A DNA stretch of 64,000 nt from Rhizobium sp. L43. GTDB lineage: Bacteria > Pseudomonadota > Alphaproteobacteria > Rhizobiales > Rhizobiaceae. The translations under genes and the position numbers were made by a program. Below are positions 62,593 through 64,000 of the stretch, piece by piece; position 1 is the stretch's first letter, and every line of letters starts with the position of its first letter. The stretch is taken from NCBI RefSeq assembly GCF_002531725.1, contig NZ_NWSQ01000004.1, positions 124,001 through 188,000 of the forward strand, in the 5' to 3' direction. Under the pieces are notes generated by a model. It was not told where the DNA came from. It saw only the letters and a list, made by a program, of their open reading frames with translations, and did not search any database.

Positions 62593-64000
62593 TGTTCCTC
62601 GTAATGGGTGAAGGATGGATCGGCGAGATCGGCGAAGCGGGTGAATTCCGACTGGAAGGCGAGCTTCACCGTGCCGGTCGGCCCATGGCGCTGCTTGGCG
62701 ATGATGACGTCGGCCGTGCCCTTGACCTTGTCGAACAGCGCTTCCCATTCCGGATATTTCGGATCGTGGATGTCGCGCGGCTCCGAATTCTTGACGTAAT
62801 ATTCCTCGCGGAACACGAAGAGCACGACGTCGGCGTCCTGCTCGATCGAGCCGGATTCGCGAAGGTCGGAAAGCTGCGGCCGCTTGTCGTCGCGGCTTTC
62901 GACCTGACGCGAAAGCTGCGACAGCGCGATGATCGGAACGTTGAGTTCCTTGCCGAGCGCCTTGAGGCCGGTGGTGATCTGGGTGATTTCCTGCACGCGG
63001 TTGTCGCTTGATTTGCCCGAGCCGGTCATCAGCTGGATATAGTCGACCACAAGCACGTCGAGGCCGCGCTGGCGCTTCAGACGGCGCGCACGCGCCGAAA
63101 GCTGGGCGATCGAGATGCCGCCGGTCTGGTCGATATAGAGCGGCACCTTCTGCATCATCATCGAGCAGGCGACGAGCTTTTCGAAATCGGCATCGTTGAT
63201 GTCGCCGCGGCGGATCTTCGAGGAGGAGACTTCCGTCTGCTCGGAGATGATACGGGTGGCGAGCTGTTCGGACGACATTTCGAGCGAGTAAAAACCGACG
63301 ACGCCGCCGTTCTTGGCCTTCATGCTGCCGTCCGACTGGACCTCGCCTTCGTAGGCGGCGGCGATATTGTAGGCAATGTTGGTGGCCAGCGAGGTCTTGC
63401 CCATGCCGGGACGACCGGCGAGCACGATCAAGTCCGAACGCTGCAACCCGCCCATCTTGGAATCCAGCGAATGGATGCCGGTGGAAATGCCGGAAAGCCC
63501 GCCGTCACGTTCCTTGGCGACGGCCGCCATGTCGATCGCCAGCGCAACCGCATCGTTGAAGGCCTGGAAGCCGCCGTCGTAGCGGCCGTTTTCCGCCAGT
63601 TCGAAAAGGCGGCGTTCGGTATCCTCGATCTGCGACTGCGGCGGCATGTCGAGCGGCGCATCATAGGCGATGTTGACGACGTCCTCGCCGATGGTGATCA
63701 GCGCCCGGCGCAGCGCCAGGTCGTAGATTGCCCGGCCGTAATCCTCGGCATTGATGACGGTGACGGCATTGCTGACAAGGCTCGCCAGATATTGCGAAAC
63801 CGTCATGTCGCCGACCTTCTCGTCGGCCTTCAGGAAGGTCTTGATCGTCACCGGATTGGCGATCTTGCCCATGCGGATGATATCGCCGGCAACCTCGAAG
63901 ATCTTCCGGTGCAGCGGCTCATAAAGATGGATCGGCTTCAGGAAGTCCGACACCCGGTAATAGGCGTCGTTGTTCATCAGGATCGCACCCAGGAGCGCCT
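62589..64000 (-). CDS. dnaB: Replicative DNA helicase DnaB (5' end outside window)
   Basis: DnaB unwinds DNA at the replication fork. The visible C-terminal 470 codons show the end of the N-terminal domain (ALLGAILMNNDAYYRV), the linker, and the RecA-like domain with Walker A AGRPGMGKTS, Walker B DVLVVDYIQL, ALSQLSRQVE and the arginine-finger stretch DLRESGSIEQDAD. The frame stays open at the window edge; about 30 residues are missing if it has the usual length near 500. Confidence 0.95.
   Translation of the reverse strand, partial: ALLGAILMNNDAYYRVSDFLKPIHLYEPLHRKIFEVAGDIIRMGKIANPVTIKTFLKADEKVGDMTVSQYLASLVSNAVTVINAEDYGRAIYDLALRRALITIGEDVVNIAYDAPLDMPPQSQIEDTERRLFELAENGRYDGGFQAFNDAVALAIDMAAVAKERDGGLSGISTGIHSLDSKMGGLQRSDLIVLAGRPGMGKTSLATNIAYNIAAAYEGEVQSDGSMKAKNGGVVGFYSLEMSSEQLATRIISEQTEVSSSKIRRGDINDADFEKLVACSMMMQKVPLYIDQTGGISIAQLSARARRLKRQRGLDVLVVDYIQLMTGSGKSSDNRVQEITQITTGLKALGKELNVPIIALSQLSRQVESRDDKRPQLSDLRESGSIEQDADVVLFVFREEYYVKNSEPRDIHDPKYPEWEALFDKVKGTADVIIAKQRHGPTGTVKLAFQSEFTRFADLADPSFTHYEEH

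Overview
The window looks like a chromosomal segment of a Rhizobium species close to R. etli / R. leguminosarum. The evidence is a GC-rich alphaproteobacterial codon pattern, a RopA-type porin, the order dapA-smpB-NYN-rpoZ-rsh-acpS-lepB-rnc-era-recO, the pair psd-pssA, the set alr-radA-cvpA-purF close to dnaB, small rhizobial proteins (DUF3563 type), and several palindromic intergenic elements of rhizobial style. The species is inferred from remembered families and gene order, not from a database search.

Layout. 1-4.7 kb: an inositol locus with the truncated kinase gene iolC and its RpiR-type repressor iolR, divergent from a Gfo/Idh/MocA dehydrogenase and a ferredoxin-reductase-like flavoprotein; GGAA-N6-TTCC-like operators lie between them. 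4.9-6.7 kb: tRNA-Ser(GCT) and the porin ropA with a strong terminator. 6.7-11.4 kb: a hydrolase, lytic transglycosylase, dapA and smpB. 11.5-21.8 kb: a conserved housekeeping block (NYN nuclease, RNA polymerase omega, bifunctional (p)ppGpp synthetase/hydrolase, acpS, lepB, rnc, era, recO), into which a Crp/Fnr regulator and a lone receiver protein are set. 21.9-33.4 kb: mixed genes (aldo/keto reductase, MOSC, HD, GGDEF-EAL, EF-hand protein, periplasmic Cu/Zn SOD, MscS, and a tightly coupled ygfZ-HD-phosphatase trio). 33.4-41.9 kb: YnfA, SRAP peptidase, phospholipid synthesis (psd-pssA), an Atm1-type ABC exporter, a mirrored-domain LysM membrane protein and a LOG-family protein.

41.9-46.9 kb holds an accessory module: a LysR regulator divergent from a metallo-beta-lactamase-fold hydrolase, an alpha/beta hydrolase and a nucleoside-recognition-domain membrane protein, followed by rarD. 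47-52.8 kb: cimA, then a prolyl aminopeptidase gene overlapped in one operon by three tandem GFA-type zinc proteins, with this cassette bounded on each side by a long inverted repeat, then cysS. 53-64 kb: GH25 lysozyme, SDR, purF, cvpA, radA, a LysE exporter, alr, an AraC regulator with an azlCD exporter pair, and the truncated dnaB.

No insertion sequence, prophage, CRISPR array or rRNA operon is visible. The most distinctive signals are: an 18/20 conserved motif with identical spacing to a GCTAA box before both the araC-type gene and azlCD; the GFA triplet cassette; the LysR/MBL/hydrolase/membrane module; a 151-bp three-armed palindromic element at 22942-23092; an intrinsic terminator 15 bases before the rsh start codon; and two CtrA-like boxes before small uncharacterised genes.
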